Part shown: positions 9,953 through 30,400 of the stretch, in pieces | Position numbering within the stretch: the first letter of the stretch is position 1 | Layout: every line of letters starts with the position of its first letter | Assembly (NCBI GenBank): GCA_000507305.1 | Contig: DF240020.1 | Coordinates: forward strand, 1-64,000 | Length of the DNA stretch: 64,000 nucleotides | Direction: 5' to 3' | Origin: Breviolum minutum Mf 1.05b.01 | Taxonomy: Eukaryota > Sar > Dinophyceae > Suessiales > Symbiodiniaceae | The notes under the pieces: generated by a model | What the model was told of the DNA's origin: nothing | Database searches by the model: none | Seen by the model: only the letters and a program-made list of their open reading frames with translations | Made by a program: the position numbers and the translations under genes

Positions 9953-12049
9953 TCACTTGCGCGCGTTTCTTTGCATTTGGTACGCGTCTCTGTTGTCTGT
10001 TGCCCGGTTGTTTGGGGGCAATGGCAAGGCCCGCTCAAAAAACGGCGCCCTTTCGTCCTGGTCAAAATTGGGAGCTTCAAATTTCAATCACAATCCTTCA
10101 GCTTCAATCCGGCAAGTACGATTGCATGCACGGAGCCAACGACACTGGAATGCATGGCCTCAAAGTCTCAGGTCTTGCTACACTGGTCGGACAGGTCACC
10201 GGTCACCGGTCTGTCAAAATCGCCCAGCATGAAACAACCTAACCGACCGAACCCGAAACAATCAAATTGCAATTGCAGCTAGAAAACGTTTCCCGCCAAT
10301 CGTTTCTTGCTTGTGCTGGGAGGATCAAACTCGTGGATCGGGAAGGGATCAGAAGGGTCTCCGTAGCCAGGAAACTGTGGACAGCCCATTGCATGCATGT
10401 GTTCCTTGGCTGGATCAACCCGGACAACGACCCAAAACGCATCTCTGAACACCACTGAACTGAACACCCTGAAAAAACACAAATCCAAATCCAATAATCA
10501 AATCAAATCAAATCAACATATTCTTCGCACAAGCAAGGTGACCACGTCCATAAGCCATCTCTCTTCCCGATCCCCACCGTTCAAAGCCACTAGGTACATC
10601 AGGCCTTGACGCAAAAGCGCAGGCAACCAGTTTGCTATGACTGGTCGTTTGCCTGGATTTTGCAAAAGGTTACAGACCATGTAGGCGGCATAACCGCCTG
10701 GCCAGGAATGTGCAATCGTCGGTCACTGAACCAAATCTGCACACTGCACACTGAATGCAATTGTTGTCAAAATTGTGTTCAGAAAATTGGGAAACCAAGC
10801 TACATGCCGACGCCGCCTCTCTGAGCTTTCAAAATTTGTTTGCGAACTTTCTTCAACTCACGGTACCCACGAAGCCATTGTGGCTTGGCACCTAAGTTTC
10901 ATCGTGATGTAGAGTTGAAAGAAACAAAACGCTGGCATCAAAGCACGATTCAACATATTCAACCAAGTTACCCTTCAAAAGATCCTTAAAAGGACTGTTC
11001 AAAGCCTTGCAAGCCTGGTGCGCAGACTCGTGCCTTGCCGCATCGACCACTTCCTGCTCGAAGGGAACAACGGATATGATGGCATGAAAACGCTGAAAAC
11101 AGCAAGTGAAATGAAGTCAGTGCACAGTGAAACTGCAAGAACTATCAGTTGAATAAATGAGCGATCGCCTTTGGTGCGCAGAAAAGTTCAGCGACTGAAA
11201 GCGTTGGCATTCTCATAAGGCGATGCAAAAGCTGTATGCCAGGTTGGCTGAGCTCGCACGTTGCCTTCTTGGTACACACCACGTACTGTCGTGGGCGGTG
11301 CTCCGGCCACCCAAACTGATGAGGGCTCAAAAAAACTGGGGCGTCGCTATCCTGCCAACCGCTTTGCCAAGACATGACTGTAGATCAAAATGAAGGAACG
11401 CCCAAAACATGAATGAATTCTTGGCAGGATGATTATCTTAAAATCTTGAACGTCCAAAGTTCATTTCAACTCTCTTGACTTTCTGCGGTCCTCAGCTTTT
11501 ATCAAGTGCACATCATAGACGTGGCCAAGAAAGCGTTGGAACAGCGTGTGGTCGAAGCGTGGTGCGCATTCGTGCAGGAATACGTCCTGGCACTGGTCAG
11601 CATTAGCATTTGAATCAAAAAACAGTCCCTCTCACTGCAACGCTGATTCCAACAAATATAAATGGCAACGACCAATGCGGAGGCGGCGTAGTCCTCTTGG
11701 CAATGAGTACGTTCACTCAGCCATATTGAAAGGGGAAGCCCTGAGCTTCCCAAGAGCCCCTGCCCAGATCCTAAGGAACCAGGAAACACAAGCCAAACAA
11801 TCCATCTCCAATACACAGAACATGATGTGAATCGAATCGACAATGAGACAATGAGCAAACCTCGATGTTACAAACATGTTCAGTTAAATCTTAAAAGTAG
11901 CAGTGAGTCGAAGGCCAAGCCAGGAAACCGATTTGGCTGAAGTCAACGCAAGTGCTTCCTGCGCAAGCAATGCGTAACTTGGGCATGGAGCTTCCATCAG
12001 CAGAGTTGCCATCTGCAGCACAAGCGAAGTCAAATGGAGTCGGACACTC
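9953..12049 (-). CDS. Cytosine-5 DNA methyltransferase, catalytic part (8 exons)
   Basis: Exons, in order: 12049-11929, 11586-11480, 11351-11169, 11092-10972, 10697-10578, 10404-10288, 10158-10110, 10074-9953. They give the ordered signature of a C5 methyltransferase: AGSTCVDFSQIG (motif IV; the Cys is the nucleophile), FLHECAPRFD (motif VI position, HEC where ENV is usual), FGWPEHRPRQY (motif VIII), and KRLAGN spliced in phase to AMHSSVVGSVHAIVLA (motif X). The enzyme would methylate cytosine in DNA using S-adenosylmethionine. Introns are GT-AG or GC-AG, with acceptors mostly AG/G, and one possible 35-bp GA-AG intron. The product ends NARK at TGA 9953. The SAM-binding motif I was not found, so the 5' part is incomplete. 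Dinoflagellate methyltransferases of this sort are known to travel in retrotransposons, and a reverse transcriptase lies 7 kb downstream; linkage is inference. Confidence 0.75.
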
Positions 12050-12379
12050 CTGTACAAAACTAAACGTGAGCGAGGAGTCGGCGAGCACTGTGCTGCTGAA
12101 AAAAAAACTGCTACTGCTATTTGTTAAACGCTAAACTCAACCGCTTTTGACATCTGTTGTTGGTAAGTCAGCACAACTTTGTGCACCTCATGTCAGCGAC
12201 AAAAGTACCTGTGCAGAAACCCTCATTCGCACAATACAGTCGCTGTGACTCACACAGGGAAACATAATGAACCTAATTTCAAATAGCTACGTGGAGCTGT
12301 CACATCGTTTGCTTTCAGTGAAGCACTGTGAAAACAGCTCAAAACTAAAATCTATCACTCTCGGAATTACCAGCATCAC

Positions 12380-13505
12380 TTGTGTGAGCGCTGAACAAAC
12401 TTTCAGCATCATCGTCATCATCATGTTCATGGTCAGATGGGTCGGAGTCGGCACTGTCATCTGCATCCAAATCAATAATATCACCGTCACAGGGGTTCTG
12501 GTTAATCTGAATGCTGACAAGGTAGCGTAGGTGATGGTGGTGGTGACAGTGCTGCTCCAAATTGATCACAGTCACTACTGGCAAAACATGGGTGATAACA
12601 TAGGCAGCAAAGTCCCGTAGAACCTCACGGATGCGAGCAAAATGCAGCCCAAACCAAAAGCTAGCCACCACACAGGCCACTGTCATCAACCAGCTGAGGA
12701 AATGCGCCATTGCTGAGAAACTGGAAGGATTCAACTCAGCTGGAAAAGGGTTTAGGCTTTGATCAAGATTAGCGGCTACCGGAATGAGACAGTCACAAAC
12801 ATGTCCTACACGACAATGCGCACAGGCTGCTCTCATCACTGTTGCAACACACCTGCTAAAGCAGTCCTGGAGTTTGGTTTTGGCTTTGCGAGCGTTGCTG
12901 CCACAATTGCACAAATAACATGCCGCCTTCCTCTTGAACACTGCAGGATCGGATAAGCGCTCCATGTACTTGGTGAAAAGCTCCTGGCCGACATCACGGT
13001 TAATCTTCTTCACCATCAATTCAGGGCAGTCACCGTGCTCACCTCAGAACTCAGGGACTCAGAACCAAAAAAAGGAATTGGTGCAGGGCGCAAGTCGCAA
13101 GCAAGCAAAACACTGATTCACTGATGAAAGTCAAAGTAGCTTTTGTATTCAGCCACTGCCTCTTCTGCCTTTGTCTTGAATGCAGTCCGCAAAGCTTCGC
13201 AATCTGCTAAAGCAGCAGGGTCGATGCGATCCTCAAGAAGCCCTCCTACATGCTGCGGCTTGTACTCCTGAAACAGTTGAATGTCACTTCTGGACAGCAT
13301 GTCGTTGAAAAAATTTGATGGACAGCATGTTGGAAGCTTTGCGCCGTGCCATGACAGATTGTCCTTGTGCAAGCTCATCAACATTTTCCTCGCATTGCAA
13401 TCAGCATCGCATGATGTTGCTGATGTAACGCCTGCGGGCTGTGTTTTCCAATCTTGGCTTGCAGATCTATAAGCACCTCGGCCCGAACCACTGCGAAATT
13501 CTCAC
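12380..13505 (-). CDS. Upstream exons, probably of the methyltransferase gene
   Basis: Open, coding-like segments on the same strand precede the methyltransferase core. 13505 to about 13430 (AVVRAEVLIDLQAKIG) is the first. About 13375-13125 is next (DIQLFQEYKPQHVGGLLEDR). About 13020-12853 has KKINRDVGQELFTKYMERL, a small Cys cluster CYLCNCG and a clear AG/GTGTGT donor. About 12720-12600 is hydrophobic and doubtful. About 12530-12380 is Asp-rich, DLDADDSADSDPSDHEHDDD. None matches a domain I know. Order and strand suggest the N-terminal half of the methyltransferase gene, but phases were not traced through, and the segment could be a separate gene. Anything further upstream would lie in or beyond the gap at 13720. 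Confidence 0.45.
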
Positions 13506-13557
13506 AGAACTATATCATTACATCACAACATCAGTTTTGAACACTTTTTGAACACAA

Positions 13558-13719
<162 letters not shown>

Positions 13720-13763
13720 NNNNNNNNNNNNNNNNNNNNNNNNNNNNNNNNNNNNNNNNNNNN
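13720..13763. other. Assembly gap of 44 N
   Basis: A run of N between the trinucleotide tract and the left arm of a perfect inverted repeat. Both neighbours are hard to assemble. Confidence 0.98.
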
Positions 13764-14092
13764 ATCTCACGTTGTTTGTTTTTCCAAAAAGAAATTATAT
13801 TTCCCAAAAAAAATTATAGAAACAAAACAAAAAGTTTCTATAATTTTTCTGACAAAATGCTAGGTAACGAACTGCCTCTTGCCAGACCCAAACCTGATCT
13901 GAAATACAAAATATTGACGCAAAAAGTGAGATTTTGCGTCAATATTTTGTATTTCAGATCAGGTTTGGGTCTGGCAAGAGGCAGTTCGTTACCTAGCATT
14001 TTGTCAGAAAAATTATAGAAACTTTTTGTTTTGTTTCTATAATTTTTTTTGGGAAATATAATTTCTTTTTGGAAAAACAAACAACGTGAGAT
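13764..14092. repeat. Perfect inverted repeat, 161-bp arms with 7-bp loop
   Basis: Positions 13764-13924 are the exact reverse complement of 13932-14092, with loop agtgaga at 13925-13931. I compared the arms base by base and found no mismatch. The left arm begins at the first base after the gap, while the right arm continues into unique sequence. That asymmetry fits a fold-back read or assembly artefact, but a very young hairpin element is possible. Confidence 0.95.
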
Positions 14093-14566
14093 GGCGGTGA
14101 TTATACTCGGGTCGGTGTTTAGCTCCGAGAAAGCGTCACAAGACCTTTTGAGCTACCCCTGGTCAGAAAATTCAAAATGGAATCTGTTGGATGGATATAG
14201 CCCAGTTTCTTGTTTCTTAGGTGACCCTACACTATGGATAGAGTTAAGAGTTATTTTTTTCATTGTGTTTCTGAGATTTCTGGAACACTTTTCCCTGAAC
14301 TAGGAATCTAAATAATCTTCCTGCACCTTTTTTGAATTTCCCGGAACCAAAAGTGTCCCAGTGCTTTTGGATCTGGAATATTAAAGTTTTTTTTTGGTTC
14401 CTAGATTCCTATGATAATTCCTATGGAAACCAATTCTCCAAGGTTCCTTTTGGCATCTGAAACTTCTAGAAACGTTCATTTTTTTCTGAAACAATTTTTC
14501 CAAGCACTTTGTTTTATTGCCTTGTTGCAGCAATTTGTTTGGCTCACTCCAAACTCCAAACGCTGT

Positions 14567-14831
14567 AAAAATCACAGTTTTGGTACCACTGTCGAAACGC
14601 AAGCCTCAAGGAAAAGGTGAAAAAACACCGTAAATAGTAAATAGCAATGATTTTGCCCCCACACTCACACTGAGAAAGGTCCGATCGGACCCAGTATACT
14701 TTGAATATCTTTGAATAAAGCTGCAAAATCATTGCTATTTACTTTTACGGTGTTTTTCTACTACTTTTCCTCGAGGTTTGCGTTTGCACGGTGTTGCCAA
14801 ACCTGCGATTTTTACAGTATTTTGGGCACAG
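14567..14831. repeat. Imperfect inverted repeat with about 95-bp arms
   Basis: The left arm (14567-14660) contains AAATAGCAATGATTTTGC, and the right arm (about 14730-14831) carries its diverged reverse complement (GCAAAATCATTGCTATTT) with flanking similarity. The loop of about 70 bp holds a perfect 14-bp palindrome, ggtccgatcggacc, at 14678-14691. The shape is that of a decayed MITE-like hairpin. Confidence 0.75.
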
Positions 14832-15525
14832 AAACTTGTTGAAACATGGCAATTTGAGCACTGATGGGTATACAATGATGCTGGGCGAAATGTCTTTAAT
14901 GATTCAGTGAATATCTTAGACCTTCTTGCTGTCGAAACTCATAGAAACTTTTTATGTTTCTATGATTTTCCGGGACCAAAATGTCCAAGATGTTTTGAAT
15001 CTGAAACTGTCTGAAACATATAGATTTTTTGTTTTTACAATTTCCGGAACCAAATTGTACACTTTTTTTTGGATCTGAAACTTATAGAAACTTTCTTTGG
15101 TGTCTTTAATTTTACGGAAACAAAATTTCCTAGTTGTTGTTGAACTTGGCACTTACATATTTTCATGTTTGTGATTTTCCCGATCGAAAAAGAATAAGAT
15201 CATTTTTTTGGTTTCGGAAACTTATAGTCTCAGGGTTGCAGACATGACCATGTATCAAAGCCACAGGCTGTCTTATCTGATATCTCCAATAGCTTTGTTT
15301 CCAATTTGTATGAAGGAAAACCCTGCAGCTGCAGCCGTAGCCCTGAAACTTTTTTTGTTCGCCCAATAAGTACTCTTGGATCTGGAAATATTAATATTTA
15401 CATTTAACATTGAAAACATTTAATACATTTTTTTGTTTCCATAATTCCTCCGACACCAAACTTTCAAAGCTTTCTTTGGACCTGGAAACTTATAGAAACA
15501 GTTAAGTTTTTGGGGGTCCCTTGTC

Positions 15526-15695
15526 AGGGGAATGCTGGAATCCGGGTTTCGCAGCGAAAATTGGATTTTTGTGGTCCCCTACTAGGCTATCTGAATTGCA
15601 TTCTCAATGCCATTTGTTTTGGTGGACGTGGACTACCCTATTAGGGGACCCCCAAAATTCAATTTTCGCTGCGAAATCCGGATTCCAGGGGTCCC
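15526..15695. repeat. Imperfect inverted repeat with about 60-bp arms
   Basis: Arms 15526-15585 and 15638-15695 share TTCGCAGCGAAAATTG and GGTCCCCTA as reverse complements, with about nine mismatches, around a 52-bp loop. A second hairpin of MITE-like shape within 1 kb of the first; the sequences of the two are unrelated. Confidence 0.75.
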
Positions 15696-16866
15696 TTGAT
15701 TATGGACTCCTAAAATTTGGTTTTGTTTCACTATGTGTGGGGCAGAGAAACTTGTTGTCACTCTTTAGGGTTGATTTGTTGCTTATGGTAAACCCTGCAT
15801 TTTCAATACCTCAAGGTGCCCGGATCGATTCTGCCTTTTTTTTGAATATAATTTCTTGAACAAACGGTTTCTGTGGGGGACAGGGGAACTGCGAAGTTCT
15901 ATGATTTTATGTCTGCATACATCAAGAAAATGGAACCAAGAAAAAGGCAGCCTCTTTTTCTGCGAGTGTGTGTGTGAGATTCACTTGTAGCAGTGTGCCA
16001 AAGTTCTGGTTCCAGAACGTGTGTAGGGGTGCAACCCTACTCCAAACTCAAGTTCCAAGTGTGTGTGCCATAATCCTTGCAAGTGCAAGCACAGCAAGTT
16101 CTAAATTGTTTCCATACTTGTTTGAAACTAATGTAATTCCAACCCTTAGATCATTCCAAGCTTTTTGGAATCTGAATTTTGTTTTAAGTATTTTTGGGTT
16201 CTTGGTTGCTTTTCATTTTCCCCGAAAGTAACACACTGCAAATCTCGAGTGACACAAAATACAAAAAATAACATAGTGCCTATAGTGCAAGGATACTTGG
16301 TATGTTCACGTTGCAGGGTTATAGTTACACTTACACTTACACTTGTCATTGTCATCCTAGATCCTTCACCATTGATGCGTCTGCTCTACTTAGGAAACTA
16401 AGCCTTGCTGAAGCCGAAACACATACCAAAAACTAAGTAATGATCAGGGCCCCCCCTAAAACCAACGAGTCGCCAACGAGTAGTCAATATTCCGAGTGCA
16501 AACCCATCCACTGACTTGTGGAATATGAAGGTTGGGAACTCAATCACACAAACTCATTGTGCATCAAGCTGCCCTCCGGAAAAAAAAACGCATAACAAAA
16601 CATTGCGTTGCATGACTGGCATTCAATGGTGTGCATTCAAGGGCCGCACTGCGCACCACTTTCCCACCTGGTCGGTCTGATCTGTCCGTGCCGTGCCTTG
16701 TAGAAACCAAGCAGCACGGCATGGTTCTTCCAAGAGAAACGAAAGCAGCGTGCTAATGTCAGGCAAGCAGACTGACATCCTGAAATTGACTTGAATTTTG
16801 AAGCTGGAGCAAATTTAATTACATATCAGAATCCTGGCATCCTCCACAACATCGTCGCATTCTAGC

Positions 16867-25600
<8,734 letters not shown>

Positions 25601-26269
25601 CTTTTGCTTTTTTGATAGTATTCAGTAAACTATATTATTTCATCAAAAACTTTATACACTGAACCATGCAGTAGCAGTAGCAGCGGCGAGTTTTAAACTA
25701 GGTTGCTCTATGCAAGGTGTTGTGATCAGACTCGCTGATTGTCCATGTTGGTCTGGTTGGTCTGGTGCCAAGAACTATTGCCCTCCGAAACCGCAAAACA
25801 AAACTTCCAACACCATTCCAAAGCCTGTTCAAACTGCAACCAGGACAGCGGCATGGATGTACAAAAGTACATGTCATGTCATGTGGAATTCTATTATTAA
25901 TTGTATCGTATTCTTTTGTAATGTATTCTATGGCAAGAAAAAACATCATCTCATAGAGAATCATCCACCACATAGCCAAGGACTAGGCCAGCAAAAGTGG
26001 GGCAAAGGAAATCCATTCATGATGTTGCCGCTGTCATATGGATGTCTTACAGACCTTAACCATCTAATCTTACAAATATAAATCCTTTTTGCTATGTTTC
26101 CCCCCAGGGTTACGCAATTTGGCATCCCTGCTCACCTGTTTTTACAAACCACGACTTTAGGCACAACATGTAAGCTTGGGTATATGATAGGCAACAGAAA
26201 TCACAGCCGGGTGTTTCACGGCCTGCAGACACAGCTGGGGAGGCAAGACGCCGCAATTCAGTGCAATAT

Positions 26270-26960
26270 CGTGTCTCAATGCAGGTTTCAGTCACAAGGC
26301 TACCCTGGTGCGTGCAAGACCTACGAAGTTGTTTGGTGGGTCTGGACCACAGGCACGAACCCACGCTTCAGAGCCGGTAAGACAAACCATGAAAAAAGAT
26401 GACCAAGGGACACTTCTACGTGAAAGTCTATACCGAAGTTTGAAACTTTCTCTATATCTTGAACGAATGGCCCCACACATGTGCTCAAGGAAACGTCTAG
26501 ACAAACCACCTTGGCTAGGGTGCATTTTACGCTGGTGCTTGCCAATTCCTACATATCTCCAAGACACAGACCACCATTGGTACAAACCAAAAACAAGAGG
26601 GGGACCATCGATGAGGTGCCTTTGCCTATCCACAATTCTTTGAAGACAACTTGTGTTGGTCTCTACATTGGACCTGATTCCAAATTTCCGCACAGTACAT
26701 TCTTCAGGTGGCAACACACGTAAGACGTAAGACTCTTTTGGCTTGCTCTGTCCAGTGGTGTGTGCGGAGCCACAAGATAGCACGGGATGCAAAAACAACT
26801 GCCATGAGAACCTCAAGGTGTGCACAAGTACGGTGGCTTATATGGGAGTCAGGGAAAAACCAAAAATCAACAATTCAGCGATGCACTGCAACTTTGGCCA
26901 CAAATCACTCGGCACTCTTCTCTTGGCCAGACAAACATTCAACACATCAAGGATATAATG
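26270..26960 (+). CDS. Cysteine-rich gene fragment on the plus strand (3 exons)
   Basis: An exon starts after CAATGCAG/G near 26284, reads FQSQGYPGACKTYEVVWWVW, and ends at a strong GTAAGAC donor near 26380. A second open segment (about 26600-26709) reads KTTCVGLYIGPDSKFPHS before CAG/GTGGCA. A third (about 26750-26900) follows a pyrimidine-rich CTGTCCAG and is Cys-rich: VCAEPQDSTGCKNNCHENLK then VCTSTVAYM. Spaced Cys pairs suggest an extracellular, disulphide-bonded domain, but I do not recognise it. Phases between exons 2 and 3 do not match with the borders I chose. It is the only plus-strand gene I would defend, so it marks a strand switch between the gene to its left and the 14-3-3 gene to its right. 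Confidence 0.4.
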
Positions 26961-27469
26961 AGCAAAAAGTCTTCCATCAGTATGTAGGACTACATTCCGC
27001 GGTACTACTTCTCTCAACATTGTAGGTGAAGAAGCAGAAAATATGGAAACAGCAAAGGAAAAGACATGAGAGGCAGAAAAATGTTGGATCTTCTCTTTGC
27101 TGTGTATGGCCTGAATATGGAAACTTCGCCAAGGGTCAGTTGGCGGCATGACAAACATACCGTTGCATTCGTCAAAGAGGGAGAGCTCTTTGAGAAGCCG
27201 GGTTTATGTTTGTAGAACGAACACGAGTTTTAATGAAAGAAACAATCGCACACTTGTTTCAAAACTCCTTGCACCCATGCATGTGCGCCCCTGAGGGGCT
27301 TGAGCGCCGGCCTAAGCAACAAGGAGCTGCGGAAACGTAGCCTTATTCAACCAAACAACCAACCCCAGTTCTTGCAACCACACACGCACACCCACCATGT
27401 TTCACCTGTGTCCAAAACTATCCAACAAAAAAAAACGCCGCCCAACATCACCGCTGCCGACATCTCCAG

Positions 27470-30400
27470 GTCTCCTTTCATCTTCAAGTAGAAGACTTTC
27501 GACTCGCTGCTTCCGGCCTTCGGAATCAACTCCTCGAAGAGAATCTTCAAGACCTGGGATTTTTGACGTTCCAAAATTCCGTCAATTGTTGATGATTGGT
27601 TGGGGTTTTCTCGGGTTGCTGGTAGGGGTTTTGGTCAGCACTTGCCAACAAAAACACACTGTTTTATCCAGAATTAACCCTCAAACTGGTTTTCTGGAGG
27701 AACTTCTACAAGGTAAATCCGTAAGGGTGTGGGTAGGTTAGAAGACCATCAAAACGGCCATAAAATCTGGAACTTCCCCAACTTGCTCTAGCAAATTTGC
27801 CAAACATCAAGGCCAATTCTATCAGAGTTAGCCTTCACTGATGTTGATATATGTTGCTAAATAGAATGTACCGTGCATCCTCAATCATCAAAGGCACTGC
27901 CCATGAACTTCGACTAAGGCATAGTCCAACTCATCTCACAATTTTAAACTCAGAGATTAATTCCCATCTTCCAAGTTGGGATATTCAAAAACAAGAAACT
28001 CCTTGAATCTTTGATTCTGGAGGTACATCTTTGAGCTCCATCCCTGAAACAATAGGAAGGATTTGCTGTACACACCCCAGGACTGTATAAACCTCGGCGT
28101 TGAAGGTGTCTAGAAAAAGGTGAATTCCACTAAACTGGTATCCACCAGGGGTGGTGAACATGTTGTAGGTGATACACCCTTTGACCTTCAACTGCAAAAA
28201 CTGGGAAGGGAGAACAACTCAGTTTTTTTCATTGTTGCTTCCGTATCCCGGTCTCCACATCCGATATGTATCATGTACAGTATGCATGCCCTCCCTGAAA
28301 TCCACATTGCCCCTAAAAATTGCTGGTTCAAAGGCTATACTTTCTTTTCGGGAAGTCCTATTTCAGGGGCTATGTTAGCTTTGGGGAGTGTATTAATATA
28401 TGCCTTGTCCCGCTTGCAGCAGTAGAAACCTCTCGGCACTTCCCACTCAACTCACTTTCCACCTGAACGGCGTGGACGCAGCAACCGGAAAGCCTAAAAG
28501 AATGGGCCTCCAAAAATGTCAGGCATTCTGGGGTGAAGAACCTGGAACAAAATCAGTCATTTTGGGCTGATTTTCAGGTGGAAATAACCCCCCCCTGTAA
28601 GATTTACTAACACTACCGAAACTAACACGTCTCCTAAGGGCCATGCGTGAAAATGCATCCACCTTTGGTCGAATTTTATGGGGTGACATCAACTTGATGT
28701 CAGGAAAACTTACCCAAATGTAAATACCTGAGCCTGACAAGGGCCCACACCTAACGGTCAATTCTTTCGTCAATTCAGTTTCAGGTTTTTGCGACTAGCC
28801 GCGACTAGACTCAAACAAGGCCAAACAGGTAAAACTGAAATTTTTGTGATGGTGAACAATACCGCAAAGAGTCAAGTGTATGGTATATTCACCTCCATTG
28901 CAAGGACGATATGGATTAAAAGAAATACCCTGTAGCAAATAACCAATCCCAATTTCAACACGGCAAAGTGCTACCATTTTTTTCACCAGCCACCAATCTA
29001 AACTCTCCCCTCCCCTAAAAGAAAGGGGTAAATCTTCCAAAACAAAGCGGCCCTCCCAAAGACACAACCGCCATCAAACACCACCACCAACGGAAATCGG
29101 GAAATCACGGCACCTTCTCTCGATATCTCTGCACCAAATCCAGAATCGCCGCACCTTTGGAGGCCGCTGCTTCGCGTTTCTCCAAGGTATTCACCTTTTT
29201 CTCGCTTCGGCAGCATTCCGTTTTGGAAGGTCGAAGGGCAACGGGATGTAGGGAAACGGAAAAGGATGTAAGGGGAAAGGGGATAGAGTCAAAAGTCATA
29301 CCTCTGCATGCTGAAATCCTGCACCTTGTCGTTTCTCTGCCCAAGAAGTGAAAATTTACCGTTTTTTTTTGTTTGGCTGAAAGCTGTCGAGCCTACCATT
29401 GGCTCAAATATCCTTTAGATCTGAGTCAATTCAGACCGTTCACCAACCCTTAAACAGGAGTCATTTTGCAAGGATTTTTGTGTCCAGTACATATACAGTA
29501 CGTACATATGATATGTAGATGTATGATGTTCCTACATGTGAACACAAGGAAGATGGCGGAATTTGAGAAACTGTTCCAATGAGATCGGATGAGTATGTTT
29601 TTGAAATATTGAATACAACAACTGGAAATAACTATTCCTTTCACACTTCTTTCTATACTTTATTACTGTGTACCTTTCTTATCCTTTCATGTCTTAAACC
29701 TTGCAACGGATTTTTTCGCACACCTTTCCACTCTTAGATATCATCGAAAGACGATCTTCCAGGATCTTCCAGCTCAACACATCAAAATCTTTTGAGGGTC
29801 AAACCAGCTCCAATGACAACTCACCCCATGTTTTTTGGTGTTTTGTGGCATTGACCAAACCACCAGAAGTTGCTACACTGGAGGTTTGTTGTTACAGTGG
29901 CGCCCCCAATTTGTGAATGAGATTGTATGAGCCGAGTAAACCCTACAAATCACTCTCTAGTTGTATTAAGCTGTAACTGGGAATAAATCCACCCATTACT
30001 GTACAGGTTGTTTCACCTTCGATGCTCTTCTGTTTCTTGGGTAGGCCCTCTCAATTCAGTATGAAATCCTTGGTTTAATTTCATTCTTTCCATCTGGCGA
30101 TGTCGTTCATCCTCACCCAAAAAACAAAACGCCAAATCACCTAAGTGGGTGAAGCATCCCACCATGGTTTTTGTCCTATGCACAATGCCCATGTTTTTGG
30201 TTGGCTCCTCCAAACACATTTGAGCCACGAAAAAAAACCGGTTACTTTCCAGATTATACTGGTTGTTTAATAACGATCCTTATAATGGTTTATCATAATC
30301 CAGATATAACTGGGCAGTTTGTCATCCCCTAGATACCCCAAAACAACCACCAGAAACGCCCTTTTTTTGTCATTGCTCAAAAATGACCAACCCACATGAC

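Larger units (their letters stand above)
14093..16250. repeat. Block of decayed repeats with a GGAACCAAA / GAAACTTATAGAAAC consensus
   Basis: At least six diverged copies of one unit recur in the same orientation, near 14340, 14965, 15045, 15112, 15175 and 15450. Each has a TTTTCCGGAACCAAA-like start, a TTTTGGATCTGAAACTTATAGAAAC-like middle and a T run. The inverted repeat next door carries the same TAGAAAC and GTTTCTATAA words. There is no coding signal. The block separates the methyltransferase gene from the last exon of the gene at 16.87 kb. Confidence 0.7.

Noticed and set aside
29392..29402. Second relic spliced leader (CCATTGGCTCAAA)
   Set aside because: Lacks two bases of the core and most of the 5' part; no start codon of a credible gene follows.
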